Assembly: GCA_019636375.1 (NCBI GenBank)
Contig: JAHBXS010000002.1
Coordinates: 275,621 to 339,620 of the forward strand
DNA: 64,000 nucleotides
Origin: Pirellulaceae bacterium
GTDB taxonomy: Bacteria > Planctomycetota > Planctomycetia > Pirellulales > Pirellulaceae
Direction: 5' to 3'
This document shows positions 17,115 through 27,578 of this stretch, in pieces. Made by a program: the position numbers and the translations under genes. A model generated the notes under the pieces. That model worked only from the letters and a program-made list of their open reading frames with translations, made no database searches and had not been told where the DNA came from. How positions within the stretch are numbered: the stretch's first letter is position 1; each line of letters starts with the position of its first letter.

Positions 17115-17123
17115 GGGGGGGGG
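17115..17123 (+). repeat. Nine-base G homopolymer at a frame break
   Basis: Nine consecutive G residues lie about 100 bp after the predicted start of the Rhs-like gene. With nine G the start frame runs into a stop at 17231. With one extra G it would join the frame that encodes the planctomycete N-terminal motif and the rest of the protein. The tract is therefore either a mutation or sequencing error, or a slippage switch. Confidence 0.7.
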
Positions 17124-20100
17124 CGCACAAGGCCAGGGAGCAGGAGCGACGACGGGCGAGAGCGACTCGAAAACTCGCCATTCGACTCGAAGCCCTCGAA
17201 TACTCGATCCTCGAACAACGAGCGCTCCTAAACGCCGTCCCTTTCGGAATCCCTGACCCGCATTTTGTCACCCCTATGAACGCTCAACTCGTGGTCAATG
17301 CCACCAACGGCGTCTTGGCGAATGACTTTGATGCCGAAGGGGCGACGTTGACGGCGACTTCATTCACCAGCCCCGCGAACGGTACCCTTACGGCCAATCC
17401 CAACGGCAGCTTTACCTACACGCCGAATAATAATTTTGTTGGCTTCGACCATTTCACCTACACCGCCTTTGACGGCACACATCACAGTACGCCGACCAAA
17501 GTTTCGATCTCCGTGGGACAAGTCTTTTCGGAGAGACTGCAGGGTGACGAGCGGGGTCCCAACAATCTTTTGCACACGGGGGCCTTGGCCGTCACCGTTC
17601 CGTTTTCATCCGACGCCGGGATGGTTTACCGGGCGGACACGGTGACCCCCAAGGTCATCGTCCCGATGGAAACCATCTACACGGGGATTCTTCCCGCTAA
17701 CCTTTCGTTGAGCCAGGTCAAAGCGAAGCTAATATTTGGTAGTTTAAATCCGGTCGAAGTTGACTATGGAGTTGCGACGTTAAACCCCGGTACTGCCCTC
17801 CGCTTTGCCATCGAGGCAGACGCGAGTGGTCTGCCCACCGGAATGTACGATTGGACGATCACCTTAACAGCTAAATTCAACAACGGTTCGACGTCGACCA
17901 CTGTATTCAACGGCCAACAAGCGGTGGTGAATCGAACCGACAGTAATTTTGGACGTGGATGGTGGTTGGCGGGTTACGACCGCCTGTACCCTCAAGGCAA
18001 CGGGGCCTTGCTGGTCGAAGGGAACGGCGATACCCGCTGGTTTCCCAAACAAGGGAGCCAGTATCTCCCAGCCGAAGGAGATCGGACTTATTCTACGCTC
18101 AGCGTGAACGCTCAAGACTTTTTTATCCTCACCGACAAATGGGGGAACACTCGCACATATAATCCCACGGGGTTGTTGTCCTCTGAAAAACGAGTCAATG
18201 ACACGGCTAACGCTTTTCTTTACGAGCACAACGCCAACTCGCTCTTAACCAAGATCACCGACCAATTCGGGCGCGAGACGAATCTAGCGTACAACACGCT
18301 ACATCGAATCACTTCTTATAGTACTTATGGTGGCCGCAGCGCCCAGTTTGAATACAATTCCCCAGCCCCTTGGGCGACCGTCTGTCCATCGGGAATCAAT
18401 TGGTACGACCCCAATGCCGGGCTCCAGATGGATCCGCCCGAAAACTTCGAGCGTCCGAAAACCCTGTGCGCCTACGACGCGCTTGGCCGCCTGGAAAAAT
18501 TGACCCGTCCCGGCAACAGCGTTGAATCTTACTCCTACGACGGGTCGGGACGCATCGTCGAAATCCAGCACAGCGACCTTTCCAAATGGTTTTTAGCCCC
18601 CGGTATCAAAGAAGGGCTGCGGTTCCCCAACGTGGGCAACAACTTTGTCGTCCCTGTTTCTACTTTGAACGCTCGGTTCACCAACGAGTTGGGGAACACC
18701 TTCAAATTCATCACCGATCGGTTCGGGAACGTCACCCGTTTTGTCGATGCCCTGCAAGCCGAAACGCAGTGGCACTACAGTTCCAACAGTGAACTCTATC
18801 GCCTGATCGAGGCCGATCCCGATGGAACGGATACAGAATACACTTCGCCGATCTCCAAATGGGGCTACAACCATTCCGGCGACGTCGTAACGGTGGTCAA
18901 TTCCGACAACACCACCCGCACCTACACCTACCACGCGACCTTGCATCTGGTCCTGACCGCGACCAACGAACTGAACCAAACCGAGACCTACCAATACGAT
19001 GCCGTAGGGAACATGACCTCGCGGACCGATGCGCCAGAGCTTCCCACCTGGACCTACGAATACTGTTGTTGCTTCGATTCCAATCCGAACAACCGGCATG
19101 AACTGACTGCGAAATGATCTCCATGATCCCGACCGGACCGGGGATGCATCAACGGTGTCATCTGGTTGGCTTATACCACCGCGACCAATTACTTCTTGCC
19201 AACGAGATCGCACGAAAGAGGGGAACTCTGCCGAGACGGTGTTGCCTAAACGTTCGCATATTCGACCATTGACAGCCTCCCACTTCAACCGCGAATGAAC
19301 TGAATCAGACGTGCTGCTGCAAACTATTTGTACGACAATCTCCAGTCGCCTGATTACCGTCCTCTGCTACCGCCGCGAAGTATCAGATGCCGCTACAACC
19401 AAAGACGGTCAACTTTTTAAAACTCACCGACCCTGGCGACTTCCGCTTTACCGATTACAAATACGACAACCAGGCGACATTTGAAATCTGAGAAATGGAC
19501 CCGATGGCAACAGCGGGCCTCTGGAGTCGCTCACCAAGTACAGTTATGACGTCACCGGCAATCGACCTCCGGTCATCCGCCCGGAGTATCTCACAGAACC
19601 TACAAAAACATTGGTTACGATCACAATGGACGGCTCGAATCTGTCAGCGGATACGACCCAGGCGAAAGTCTACTCCACGGCTCTTGACGCCATGGGCCGG
19701 GCCAAATCGACCACCGATTCCTTTGGCCGGGAGATCAACTACAATACGACACCCGCCAACGCCATCTCTGAAGATCATCGACCACGACCCGGATGGAAAC
19801 GGCCCTCGTCGGACCGACAACCGGGGCGCAACACACGATGCCGCCAGTCAGCTGAAGGAAGTCAAAAGACCCACTCGGCAGGATCACCCAGTACGACTAT
19901 TTGCGACGGGCTAGCTAGAAAAATCACTCTCCCGATCCCGATCTGACGCGGGACTTAGGCGTCGCTCCGGTGTACGCCTTTGGGTTGCGAGCGCCCTGGG
20001 CCGTCGGTAGCGTGACCGATCCTCTGCCGGCCGCGTTATGTCTGGTCACCAATCGGCATTGGTTGAAACAAGTCAATGTGCCCGACCCAAATTCAGGTTC

Positions 20101-21411
20101 CGGACAAACGCGCCACCGCTTACGGTTGTTTGTGCGGGCGATTGACCAGGCTGCTCGATCCGTTGGGACGGATCACCTCCCTATCAGTACGGCTCCCTTG
20201 GGTCCGGTTAACGACGCCGCCTTATTTCTCCATTTGCTCAGGCAGGAGAACCGAGCCGTTTATCAATACCAATACGGCGGTCGGGAACCTGGATCGATGC
20301 CTGGGTCGTCATACACCAATTATGAGTACGATGGCGTTGTAACCGCATCAAACGGGTCGTCCGAGTCTGCGTAACAACATTACACCAGGTGATTGTGAGC
20401 TGTCCCAACGTCTCCTCAAGGGAAACCTTCCACGACCACCAGACGTAACCGGTTGCGGCCAGGCGATGGTCGCAGCACCGTCGACGACCCCACCGAGCCG
20501 AGCGGGCCGGTTACTGGTCAGCAAAATTACCTTTATGCCTACGACACCCTGAACCGGCGGATCAGCGTTTCTTCTCCCGATCCCGATGGCCCAGGCGGCC
20601 CCCTCACCCGCTTCCGGTGACGACATACGATTACGACATTTATTCCCGACTGGAAATGGAGAGCCGACCCGTTGGGGAAGGAGCGACACTCTTTGCTTCC
20701 AGCCACGAGCTGGTGGCCCTGACTGTGACCCCAACGGTAGCAAACCCGTTGGGGCTACGATACTTGGGGCGCACAGTCCTGGGAGACGAACGCCAAAGGG
20801 GCATACGCGAGCCTACAACGCGACGCCGTTGGCAGCACGACCCAAATGATCGACCGCAGCGGCGGATCATCGACTACACGTTCAACCCTCAATCGCTTGA
20901 CGCGGCATGGTTTGCCCTTGCAGCTGCCGATGTCGTTGCGACGGCTCAAACCTTGAAGCGGGAGCGGTTCCAACGAAAGTGCAACGAATCAGGTCAAGAA
21001 ATCTATCATCGGGAACGTTCCGCCTGAGCTGAAGGAAGTGACACCATGGCCGGCACAATGCAGCGACCGTCAAGGCGATATTCAAGCCTCACCGGTATCG
21101 ATAACGTCTCGGTCACGCTCGTAAATATCCAGGTGCGTCGCACCACGTTCACGCCGAGTAACTTGGCCAACAAGAACGTTTCGCAAATCGACGGGGCGGC
21201 CAAACGTGATACGGCAACCGCGCTCCCCGACCAGTTCGACTTCAGCTATGACGAGGCCAGTCGTCTGATCAGCGCGAGCGATTTGCACAGTGCGTTCACT
21301 TTTCAGCACGACAACCTTAATCGCGTGATTAGCGAAACCCAAAACTTCTCGGCCAGCGGTCTGACGCCCCACGTCAAGCTGACACGTGGCTACGATCTGG
21401 TGGGGAATCGC

Positions 21412-22600
21412 CCAGGGTGAGCGCACTATTTAGCGAAACTGGGGTATTCAGGCAAGTCGAAAAAATGGTATTTGTTTCCTATTTGGAGATGCCATTATGC
21501 CGAAACTTGAGATTGCTCGTCACTTTGAATCGATCACTGATCCTCGAATCGAAACATCCAATCATAGTGTCTTTTGATGATCATTTTGGTGTTGATTGGG
21601 TGCAGAAATTTTGATGCTATCAGACCGAAAATGAAGAGCCTGCATAACTATGGTCATAGCCCGTAAGCACTTATTCAAAGGGTTCTCAAGCTGAAGAGTG
21701 GAGTCCCTTCTGACGACACGTTTCGCCGCGTATTTTCAGCGATCAAGCCAGATAATTGACCGCTTTTTGTCTTCAGATGCGGGCGAAATTGCCGAAATGA
21801 ACATTCGATCATCAACGTGATGGTAAAAACAGCACGTCATTCGCACGATGCAAAAACGGTCAAGCCCTACATAGTTACTGGGCGGCGGAAGAATCAAATG
21901 GCCTTGGGCAGAAGCAGTCGACAAGAAGAGTAATAAGTCTGGGCGATTCCCGGTTGTTGTCATTGTCAAATTGGAAGAGACCCGTGTGACGATTGACGCG
22001 ATGGGTTGTCGCTTGAAATACGTCCAGATTGTTTCAGAGGGAGCGAGCTATATTACAGGACTCAAGGAATCGGGAGACTTGAAGCCGACGTTAGCGGCCG
22101 GCGAAGAGATTCTCGGCACGACGGAAGGTGTTCAATGCCTCGAAAAACGAAGACCGGTCATGGGCGAGGTCGAGCATCGAACCTGGTGCCGGTTCCGTTT
22201 CGAAGAAGTGCAACAAGCATCAGTGGCCAGGCTTGAAGACGCATTGGCGTGGCGATGCGCAGTGTGACTCCGTGATGGAAAAAGATCTACAGAAGTACGA
22301 TGCCATTACATGAGCTTTTTCCATGGACATCGACAAAATTCGCCGGCGCTAACCAGCCCTTCGATGTGAAAACTCGCTACACTGGCGTCTGGATGTGATT
22401 TTCAATGAAGACCAATGTCGAATCAACGGAACAGGCGCTATCAACTCCTCTTCAATGCGGCGTATGGCTTTGACTCTTCTGAAAAACTATAAAGGTGACA
22501 AGGAAAGCGTACGAACTCGAAGACTAAGATGTGCTTGGGATGAACACTACCTCTTCAAAGTTCTCGGTATTTCCATGGAAAAATAGTGCGCTCACCCTGG
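21412..22600 (+). mobile_element. ISAs1-family insertion sequence, decayed, inside the Rhs-like gene
   Basis: The element is 1189 bp, bounded by perfect 20-bp inverted repeats beginning CCAGGGTGAGCGCACTATTT. It is flanked by the 8-bp direct repeat GGAATCGC (21404-21411 and 22601-22608). Removing the element and one repeat restores the Rhs frame exactly across 'YDLVGNR-TSLAAD'. Its content matches an ISAs1/H-repeat transposase. The ends are well preserved while the coding region is broken. Confidence 0.92.
21497..22586 (+). pseudogene. ISAs1-family transposase remnant
   Basis: Conserved blocks of the family occur in order but in different frames. They are an N-terminal 'MPKLEIARHFESITDPRIE', 'GVPSDDTFRRVFSAIKP' near 21700, the DDE-region block 'VTIDAMGCRLKYVQI' at about 21990, and a C-terminal block near 22390-22570 ('WRLDVIFNEDQCR', then 'LTLLKNYKGDKES'). 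Several stops and frameshifts separate them, so no active transposase is made. It belongs to the same family as the H-repeat proteins found with E. coli Rhs loci. Confidence 0.88.
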
Positions 22601-24190
22601 GGAATCGCACCTCACTGGCTGCCGACTTGATCGTCGGATCAACAACCACCAAGGATTTTGTCAACAACTATTGGTTCGACAGCCTGAATCGGATGACACG
22701 AGTCGAACAAAAGGCCCAAACGGGGGGCAACATTCACGCCGTGGCACAAAAACGAGTGGATGTTTCCTACAACAAACTCGGACAAATCACGGCGATAAAC
22801 CGTTTTGAGAGCCTCGATACGGAAGACCAACCTGCGCTCCGCACCGCCTACACCTACGACGCTGCCAACCGCCTGCAAGAAATTGCTCATCGCAACATCA
22901 GTGCCAGTGGTTCGCCGAATCTGTTGTCGCGCTACCAGTACACCTACGACGCGATGAATCGGATCACGTCGATCAACTCGTCGCTGGATGGGGTCAGTGC
23001 GTTTAACTACGACCAGCGGAGCCAACTGGTGGCCGCCGACCATGCTCCGCAGCGTCCCGATGAAAACTACAGCTACGACAACAACGGCAACCGGAACATG
23101 GCGGGTTACACCACCGGTTCCAACAACCAAACCACTGCCGATGGCACGTACACTTATCTCTATGACAACGAAGGGAACCGGACTCGCCGGACGAAGGTCA
23201 GCGACGGCAGCTACGAGGACTACACCTGGGACCACCGCAACCGCTTGACCAAGGTGACGTTCTATAGCGTCTCGATTGGGTTTATGGGCGGCCCTGAACA
23301 AGGGGCAAATACTGAGGGTGGCCAGTCTCAGGGCTCATTTAACTTCGGCCCATCGATTTCGAAGACGGTTGATTACACTTACGATGTCTTCAACCGGCTG
23401 ATCAAGCGGGTTTACGACTCCAATGGTCCTGCACCGGGTGGCCAGCAGACGCTCTTCTTTGCTGGCTTTGACGGCATCAACCCGACGTTGGCGTTTAAGG
23501 GTGGATCGGTCAGCGACCTTTCGAACCGTTTCTTGTGGGGCGCGATTGTCGATCAACTTTTTGCCGATGAGCAAATTACCAATCCGTTAATTGAGGGGAA
23601 CATCGTCTGGCCGTTGGGTGATCACTTGGGCACCCTCCGCGACCTCGCCGATTTTGACGGCACGTCGTATTCCGTCGCCAACCATCGCGTCTACGACAGT
23701 TTTGGCAAGCTAACCAGCGAAACCAACTCCGCCGTCGACACTTTCTTTGCTTACACGGGTAAATACTTCGACCGCATCACCGGCCTTTCCAACCACTGGC
23801 ACCGCTGGTACGACCCCCAACTAGGAAAATGGATCTCCGAAGACCCCATCGGGTTTTTAGGGGGTGATGCGAATTTACTGCGATATGTTGGGAATTCACC
23901 TAAAAATTTGAAGGATTCAACAGGATTGATACAAGAAGACGACCTTGTTTTAGTCAAACCATTTAACCCGCTATTCAACACTGGAATGTGCTATTCCTGC
24001 GGAACGCAGCCATCAACGGACATCGGCCAATTGGATTTGGGATTGAGTTGGAATTCGTTTTACCCCTCAAAACCGTCGTCTGCGGGAGTATATGTAGGAA
24101 TTCGCCAATTCGGCGGAAAACATTTTATAGGAGCTATCGGTTATGAAATATTGTATGATTGGCAGTTAACAAACCTAGCGCATTAGTCGC

Positions 24191-25488
24191 TGCAAAACAA
24201 TAACTTACCGTTTGTTTGATGAAAGTTGTGGTCGGATCGTATAGTTCCATTCGCCGTGGAACTTGTTGCGAACAATTGTAACTGCATTGAGTTCTTCAGT
24301 TGAGACTGATTTTTTAGTTTGATACTTAGTGGTATCCAGCCACGCATGAACCTCAAGCCCTGTTTCTGTCGTAGTTGCTGAAATTAGATTAACGATAATT
24401 TCGAATGTTTCCAGGGGGATTCCCCGCCAATTGCGAGTGATATGGCAAAACAGTTTGTGTTCGATCTTGTTCACTTCCTGTCGTCCCGGGGGATGAGTGG
24501 CACACCTCGATGATCAGTCCCGTTTTGTTGGCTTGGTTCTGTAGCTCTGCCGCTTTGTCGGTACGGGGACTGTTACTCCTCCGCTGTCGGCAGTGAAATG
24601 GCACTCTCTTGCCTTTGGAGTAACGAACTTTTTCCCAGTTTCGCGTCACACCAACGGTCGATTGCGGCAACAGCAAACTCGAGCGTATCTGCAATTCCGA
24701 CAGTCCTCCTGCCTCATTCTGAGCAATATCGTGAACTCCATAAGGGTACCGCGCCCAGTTCCTTTTCGAAGTGCGTGTGTTTCCGCTTCGCGTGGTGACT
24801 TGCTCTTCCGATACGTTTTCCCCACATTTTTGAGTTTCCCAGGACTTCTTTCTTGCTTGGTGGTATCCACAAGAAGCGTCAAGGCTGTTGGCGACTGCAA
24901 TTTTAAGCCAAACTCGTTTCAACGATAAACTCAAACTGTGCGTTCCGATCCGGATGCTGTTTCCTTCAATCATACTCTTGCGATTGGATTGAAGCGAGTA
25001 ATGATGATCTGAAGTTGCCCAGCTTGGTGCTACTGATAAACCCCCTGCCGATTCAATTCTCGGGCCAAATTCAGTACTTTTACCATGTCCAACCGCAATG
25101 CCGACTGTGGATCGCCACGCGTTACAGGATTTAAAAGCTCTTCCAAAGCTGATACCAAGTGGCTCTTCGACTCTCGTTTTTTCTACCTCCGCCAAGCCTT
25201 CGCTGACGATCTGATGTCAAGTGCTCGGTGAATTAAGTTCTCGAATACCGTTTCTAATCGTTCCGATCAGAAGCGCCGATCACGCTGGAAACTGCCGTAA
25301 TTCCACCATGACCCAGTGCTATCGCTTCGGCTGCTGCCCAACGACGACTGGCTCGCTCATCCAAATCGGCGAGAATTACGATATACTTGTTTCGAATCGT
25401 TTCAATAATTTTTGCGTCCTGCATCCAAGCAGCTTCGCAAATCCTGAACACTTATGTCAATACCAATTCGGTAACTTATTGTTTTGCA
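24191..25488 (-). mobile_element. ISAzo13-family insertion sequence, decayed
   Basis: The 1298-bp element is bounded by 20-bp inverted repeats TGCAAAACAATAACTTACCG with one mismatch. It begins 4 bp after the stop of the Rhs tip and ends exactly at the ATG of the next gene (25489). No target duplication is obvious. The internal transposase is broken in several places. Confidence 0.8.
24205..25424 (-). pseudogene. ISAzo13-family transposase remnant
   Basis: Read on the minus strand, the N-terminus is 'MQDAKIIETIRNKYIVILAD' followed by 'AAAEAIALGHGGITAVS'. Further on, pieces in different frames match the family: a 'VDTTKQERSPGKLKN' segment, 'PYGVHDIAQNEAG', 'VCHSSPGT', and a C-terminal block 'NKIEHKLFCHITRNWRGIPL' that runs to the stop at 24205. 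Frameshifts separate them, so it is inactive. A 268-residue open frame across this region is a mixture of true and shifted frames and is not a separate gene. Confidence 0.82.
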
Positions 25489-26091
25489 ATGCCTTACTAT
25501 CTGTTTATCAAGTATGACGATGGTTCGGTCGACACTTTCTCGTATCACCCCACGCCTTGGGCGACAAGCCTTATTGATTCAAATTGGCGTAGACCAGCAC
25601 GTGTCTGGCAAAACGACCCTAGAGACAATTTCTACGAAAGTGATCTAACCGGAATACTTGTGCGCATCGAGTCAATGAATGGCAAACAAGAGATAATGCG
25701 AGATGCAATAACTGCTTATTTAGACTCGAGCGGTGTTGGCTATGAGCTTGGCGAGCATATCGATGCGGGGGGCTCAAATACTAAAGGGGTAAAACGAAGC
25801 CGTCCGCCAACCGCAGACGCTCCAGCCTACTTCGTAGGGGGGCAGAATTGTGCAAACTGGGTTATTAAAATGCTTACTGCTATAGGAGCTGATATTTCTG
25901 AAGAAGAAATGGACGCAATAACGGAAAAAAATGGTGGGCATGGGGTTTATCGTCACCTGCCTTCAAATGATGCTATGCCCTCAGCCGCTTATGATGCAAC
26001 TGTAGATGAAACAAGTCGTAAATGGAACTCCTTCAGGCGGTGGTGGACATTAGAAGGCGTTCCTGAGTTGAGACAAATCCCTTCTTGGTAA
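25489..26091 (+). CDS. Unknown protein next to the Rhs tip; possible displaced toxin tip
   Basis: The 200-residue protein begins 'MPYYLFIKYDDGSVDTFSYH' at the first base after the ISAzo13 inverted repeat. It contains 'YFVGGQNCANWVIKMLTAIG', a Cys followed by helical residues, and later 'NGGHGVYRHL' with histidines. This is a vague resemblance to cysteine-peptidase-like tips. Composition is clearly more AT-rich than the flanking core genes, which fits the variable tips and immunity genes of polymorphic toxin loci. It may be an orphan Rhs tip whose upstream part was separated by the IS, or an independent gene. No family is recognised. Confidence 0.5.
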   Translation: MPYYLFIKYDDGSVDTFSYHPTPWATSLIDSNWRRPARVWQNDPRDNFYESDLTGILVRIESMNGKQEIMRDAITAYLDSSGVGYELGEHIDAGGSNTKGVKRSRPPTADAPAYFVGGQNCANWVIKMLTAIGADISEEEMDAITEKNGGHGVYRHLPSNDAMPSAAYDATVDETSRKWNSFRRWWTLEGVPELRQIPSW

Positions 26092-26140
26092 GAGCGTTAA
26101 TAAAACATCGAGTTGCATCACTGGAAAACAATTTGTCACA

Positions 26141-26812
26141 ATGAACGCAGTTGCACAAGCCACAAGAAAAACAGCTCTTTTTTTAACAGTATCGTTTTGT
26201 ATTGTTGTTATAGGGTCGTTTTGTTTTATGCTCTTCTTTTTATTTTTGATGCCGGTCGAACGAGGGCCAAGCCTGCGGGGAATTAGAATTGGAACGGTTT
26301 TTTACCCAGAAATAATGAGTAGAGACCCTTCGTTTTCCGAGATTTTTGAAGAATCCGAAAAGCATAGGAAAGGTGAGTACGAGTCTCAGTCTAATGGCTA
26401 CCTGCGAGTTGTCTACTATGCTCATTCCCGGCGGAATATGTCAGATGAAGAGCTGTTATTGAGAGGTTTGGAGGAACTTAGGAAAGAGCTTCCGGTTTCA
26501 ATCAAAACTGGTGGTTCCTCGCTATTCGATAAATGCAAGTTCGACTTTGTAGAGATTGTGTTGCACCGCACTTGCAGAGTAGGGTTGAAAACCCAAAGTC
26601 AATATGTATGTAGTGCAATATTCAAAAGTACGGATATTCTAAACCATGATCTAACTGGTAAGAACCTCCTCTCGTTGACCAAGGTGCGGTTTTTCGAAAA
26701 GGAAAATCATAAGTATGATTACATTAGTTGGAATGATTATATTATAGAACACTTTGAACAAACCAACGAACCAAAGGGGTCGGACAAATCAAAGGGGTCG
26801 GACAAATCATAG
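26141..26812 (+). CDS. Unknown single-pass membrane protein; possible immunity protein
   Basis: This 223-residue protein has one strong membrane helix at about residues 12-36 ('FLTVSFCIVVIGSFCFMLFF'), then a soluble domain with alternating charge and no known motif. Its C-terminus 'GSDKSKGSDKS' is encoded by a tandem 18-bp repeat, so the natural end was probably extended or altered by repeat insertion. It starts 50 bp after the preceding unknown gene and shares its AT-rich composition. A membrane-anchored partner of a toxin would fit the context, but no sequence evidence proves it. Confidence 0.5.
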   Translation: MNAVAQATRKTALFLTVSFCIVVIGSFCFMLFFLFLMPVERGPSLRGIRIGTVFYPEIMSRDPSFSEIFEESEKHRKGEYESQSNGYLRVVYYAHSRRNMSDEELLLRGLEELRKELPVSIKTGGSSLFDKCKFDFVEIVLHRTCRVGLKTQSQYVCSAIFKSTDILNHDLTGKNLLSLTKVRFFEKENHKYDYISWNDYIIEHFEQTNEPKGSDKSKGSDKS

Positions 26813-26826
26813 GGGTCGGACAAATC
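26773..26826. repeat. Three tandem copies of an 18-bp repeat
   Basis: The unit AAAGGGGTCGGACAAATC occurs at 26773 and 26791, with a near-copy beginning ATAGGGG at 26809. Two and a half units are read as the C-terminus of the membrane protein gene. The GGGGTCGGAC core resembles the GGGGTCAGAC core of the inverted-repeat element at 42314-42409. Confidence 0.85.
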
Positions 26827-27096
26827 AAAGACTGTCATGGTGGGATTTGCTAAACGGTAACGGCGCGCGGATTGAGCGCGACTACCCGATGGTAATTTTT
26901 TTGAGTTGGGAAGTCCAGTGACTTGTGGTGTTGTTTTGACACTTTGCCGTCAGCATGCATCGGTTCTTTCTCGCCACCCTGGTAAATATCCGGAGCCCGG
27001 CGGAGATTGCTCTCCATCAGCCCCACACTGTCTCATCCGGCGTTAGCAAAAGACAAAAAGAAGAAAACAAAAAACAAAAAACAAAAAACAAAAAAA

Positions 27097-27114
27097 ACAA
27101 AAAGGACATGCATT
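27097..27114 (+). repeat. REP-like unit 1
   Basis: The sequence ACAAAAAGGACATGCATT is followed by ATTTTAACGTGG. The same unit recurs at 27186 and 29563, and inverted with small changes at 28507-28524 on the far side of the RAYT gene. Confidence 0.7.
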
Positions 27115-27185
27115 ATTTTAACGTGGTTGTTTCCAGAGTTTGGTAAGCGTCCGAGGAAGTACATGTTGACGGGGGACAAAGGGGG

Positions 27186-27203
27186 ACAAAAAGGACATGC
27201 ATT
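27186..27203 (+). repeat. REP-like unit 2
   Basis: This is an identical copy of ACAAAAAGGACATGCATT, followed by TTTTTAACGTGGCTG. It marks the left end of the RAYT-associated segment that is duplicated at 29563. Confidence 0.7.
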
Positions 27204-27578
27204 TTTTTAACGTGGCTGTTTTCAGAGTTTGCCGGAAAACGTTGGCTGATGCGAGGCGGGAGACGTGGAGGCCTGGCGGGAGGTGCGGAATCCGGACTGG
27301 TTTGTCCCTGAATGGCTGTGAAAAGTTAGCCAGATGCACAGCGGTGAAACGGCCTGCCAGAATTTGATTTCAAATGATGGACGAAACGACCTAAGTTATC
27401 CTGATGCCAACCCGCCCACCGCGTTGTCCACATGATGCACGCCCCGGCGCGTGGCGATCTCTTTCAACCGATCGCTGCGAGTGGCAAAGTAGCTTCCCAG
27501 CAAACGGGACTTACCCAGCAGTTTCTTCATTCGCGATTCCCAGAACTCCGCGCTCGTCCCCAACCGCTCCATGATCCC
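27186..27578. repeat. 390-bp segment, copy A
   Basis: This stretch starts at a REP-like unit and covers the downstream flank and the last 60 or so codons of the RAYT transposase gene. It is repeated in direct orientation at 29563-29955 with scattered substitutions, mainly in the first third. The match ends at 'CCATGATCCC'. Confidence 0.85.

Larger units (their letters stand above)
17016..24186 (+). pseudogene. Rhs/YD-repeat secreted protein gene, frameshifted and interrupted by an IS
   Basis: Translation would start at 17016 (MKRFNLLRGFGS). After a 9-G tract the frame changes, and the new frame reads through a planctomycete N-terminal motif ('RLEALEYSILEQRALLNA') into a cadherin-like repeat of the tandem-95 type ('GVLANDFDAEGATLTAT', 'NGSFTYTPNNNFVG'). 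Then come many YD repeats ('YDALGRLEKLTRPGNSVESY'). The frame is open from 17276 to 19117. From 19117 to 21400 YD fragments are scattered over several frames. An ISAs1-type element splits 'YDLVGNR' from 'TSLAAD'. From 22609 to 24186 the gene is open again through the Rhs core ('GLSNHWHRWYDPQLGKWISE'), 'NSPKNLKDSTGL' and an 80-residue variable tip. Intact relatives are surface or exported toxin-delivery proteins. Confidence 0.88.
26827..27395. other. Gene-free region with A-rich repeats and REP-like units
   Basis: No gene is supported. It contains an A/C microsatellite at about 27050-27103 made of variants of 'AAAAAAC', two REP-like units at 27097 and 27186, and the start of the 390-bp segment duplicated at 29563-29955. 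It lies on the 3' side of the RAYT transposase gene and probably belongs to that element family. Confidence 0.55.

Noticed and set aside
18593..19288. Minus-strand 231-residue open frame
   Set aside because: It is the mirror frame of the YD-repeat region. Codon bias of the repeats keeps the opposite strand open.
22639..23301. Minus-strand 220-residue open frame
   Set aside because: It is antisense to the second open part of the Rhs-like gene and has a composition typical of a shadow frame.
24389..25195. Minus-strand 268-residue open frame
   Set aside because: It runs through the decayed ISAzo13 transposase and mixes correct and shifted frames. It is a product of frameshifts and not a gene.
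27050..27110. A-rich repeats considered as a CRISPR-like array
   Set aside because: The units are a simple A/C microsatellite of 6-9 bases with no spacers, and no cas genes are present.
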